Positions 5,089 to 5,986 of a DNA stretch of 5,986 bases are shown here, one piece after another. The position numbers were made by a program, and so were the translations under genes. How positions within the stretch are numbered: position 1 is the stretch's first letter; every line of letters begins with the position of its first letter. The notes under the pieces were generated by a model. The model was given only the letters and a program-made list of their open reading frames with translations, was not told the origin of the DNA and ran no database searches. The DNA comes from Candidatus Krumholzibacteriota bacterium (GTDB lineage Bacteria; Krumholzibacteriota; Krumholzibacteriia; Krumholzibacteriales; Krumholzibacteriaceae), in assembly GCA_030613345.1 (NCBI GenBank), contig JAUWMD010000164.1, forward strand, positions 1-5,986. Reading direction: 5' to 3'.

Positions 5089-5986
5089 TATCCCTCCTCC
5101 CGAATCGATATGGCGTTACGCGGGCACTCGAATACGCAGACGAGACAGCCCTTGCAATAGTCGTAAAGGAATTCGTATTCGTCCTCGTGCCGCGCGATGG
5201 CGACGTCGGGACAGTAGACCCAGCAGTTGTCGCAGAAATTGCACACTCCGCACGAGAAACACCGGTCCGCCTCGGAAGCGAGCAGCTCGCTTGTATATCC
5301 CGTCTTTATCTCCGAGAATCCCGTCTTCGCCTCGGCGGCAGAGATCCTCGGAACGAAGTTTCTCTTCGAGCGGGTGAAGTAATCGGTGTTCATATCCTCG
5401 ATGCCGACAGTCTTCGGTTCCTCGACCTCGGGTTCCGGCTCTCCGCCAAGCATCCTGCCGATCCTTTCGGCCGACTTGCGTCCTGCGGCAATAGCCTCGA
5501 CAACACTCGCGGCGCCGGTGACCACATCTCCCCCGGCGAATATCTTCGGATCCGATGTAACACCTGTCTCGTCGGAGATCTTGATCAGGTTCCATTCGGT
5601 CTCGATCGTGGATTCGATGCCCTCGAGATCGGCCTGCTCGCCTATCGCCGTGAAGAGCCTGTCGACCTCCATCTCGATCGTCTCGCCCTCGACCGGAACC
5701 GGCCTGCGCCTGCCCGAATCGTCGGGCTCGCCGAGCTCCATCTTCTGGAATATGACGCGGACAAGCTTTCCGCCCTCGCGAACGAGCTCCTTCGGAGCAG
5801 CGAGGAAATGGAACGCCACCCCCTCTTTCTCCGCTTCCTCGATCTCCTCGGCGATTGCAGGCATCTCGTTTCTCGTACGGCGATAGACGACGGTCACATC
5901 ACTGCCGGAGCGCAGAGCGCACCTGGCGACATCCATCGCGGTGTTTCCGCCGCCGACCACGACGACCTTCGCCCCGGGGTCGACCT
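5088..5986 (-). CDS. NAD(P)/FAD oxidoreductase fused to PorD-like polyferredoxin (partial, N-terminus missing)
   Basis: The last 298 residues are visible; the frame stays open to the right edge, so the N-terminus lies outside. The visible part begins with a Rossmann NAD(P) motif, V-V-G-G-G-N-T-A-M-D-V-A-R (near 5928-5966), followed by the VVYRRTRNEMPA stretch typical of GltD-like flavoproteins. The FAD-proximal A-G-G-D-V-V-T-G-A-A-S segment (about 5510-5541) leads into EAIAAGRKSA. A Glu/Pro-rich linker follows, then an iron-sulfur tail. The first tail motif (5211-5261) has six cysteines spaced C-x2-C-x2-C-x2-C-x2-C-x3-C-P. The second (5124-5156) is C-x2-C-x2-C-x3-C-P. The tail can therefore bind two [4Fe-4S] clusters, like the PorD delta subunit, with an extra CxxC pair. 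Its place directly before porA suggests it carries electrons between PorAB and NAD(P)H. A missing N-terminal GltD-type iron-sulfur region or a PorG domain cannot be judged. Confidence 0.88.
   Translation of the reverse strand, partial: VDPGAKVVVVGGGNTAMDVARCALRSGSDVTVVYRRTRNEMPAIAEEIEEAEKEGVAFHFLAAPKELVREGGKLVRVIFQKMELGEPDDSGRRRPVPVEGETIEMEVDRLFTAIGEQADLEGIESTIETEWNLIKISDETGVTSDPKIFAGGDVVTGAASVVEAIAAGRKSAERIGRMLGGEPEPEVEEPKTVGIEDMNTDYFTRSKRNFVPRISAAEAKTGFSEIKTGYTSELLASEADRCFSCGVCNFCDNCWVYCPDVAIARHEDEYEFLYDYCKGCLVCVFECPRNAISIREEG
5092..5100 (-). promoter_or_regulatory. porA ribosome binding site inside the upstream gene
   Basis: GGAGGAGGG lies just before TAATG on the minus strand, made of the last sense codons of the upstream oxidoreductase gene. 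It offers GGAGG at seven bases or AGGAGG at four bases from the ATG. Together with the one-base stop/start overlap it favours efficient coupled or re-initiated translation of porA. Confidence 0.7.

Noticed and set aside
1..5986. CRISPR array, prophage or insertion sequence
   Set aside because: No regularly spaced repeats, transposase, integrase or phage genes are present; the only repeats are the tRNA 3' ends, one 10-bp pair and one hairpin.

Overview
This is a bacterial window of fairly high GC. The genes are close-packed, start mostly from ATG with purine-rich ribosome sites, and the two complete tRNA genes encode their 3' CCA. A pyruvate:ferredoxin oxidoreductase operon points to an anaerobic or facultatively anaerobic metabolism. 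The solitary HNH nuclease and the unrecognised lipoprotein would suit a little-studied lineage (for example one of the FCB-related candidate phyla), but nothing here fixes the taxonomy.

Layout. The left third (1-1707) reads leftward as one apparent transcription unit. It has a divergent promoter at about 1671-1707, a small lipoprotein (912-1634), the tRNA adenosine deaminase tadA (420-899), tRNA-Ser(GGA) (302-392) and tRNA-Ser(CGA) (109-199); the last tRNA also has its own promoter. At the extreme left edge is the 5' part of a further tRNA-like sequence, whose first 18 bases are canonical but whose D-arm and anticodon arm look degenerate. The middle (about 1738-2960) carries a single rightward gene with an extended -10 promoter, coding for an HNH endonuclease with a DUF222/13E12-like layout. 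The right half (3035-5986) is a leftward operon read from beyond the right edge: an NAD(P)/FAD oxidoreductase fused to a polyferredoxin tail (partial), then porA, then porB. Each of these genes overlaps the next by 1 or 4 bases.

How the parts work together. PorA and PorB form the thiamine-diphosphate core that interconverts pyruvate plus CoA with acetyl-CoA plus CO2 using low-potential electrons. The fused upstream protein supplies the PorD-like iron-sulfur clusters and a flavin/NAD(P) module, so the complex may exchange electrons with NAD(P)H directly. No gamma subunit is visible; it may lie upstream, outside the window. TadA and the tRNA-Ser genes form a mixed protein/tRNA unit devoted to decoding, although TadA's usual substrate is tRNA-Arg(ACG), not tRNA-Ser.

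I see no clear novel multi-gene system. The points that most deserve a second look are the odd tRNA-like edge sequence, the flavoprotein/polyferredoxin fusion with its extra CxxC pair, the unrecognised lipoprotein in front of tadA, and the solitary HNH protein.
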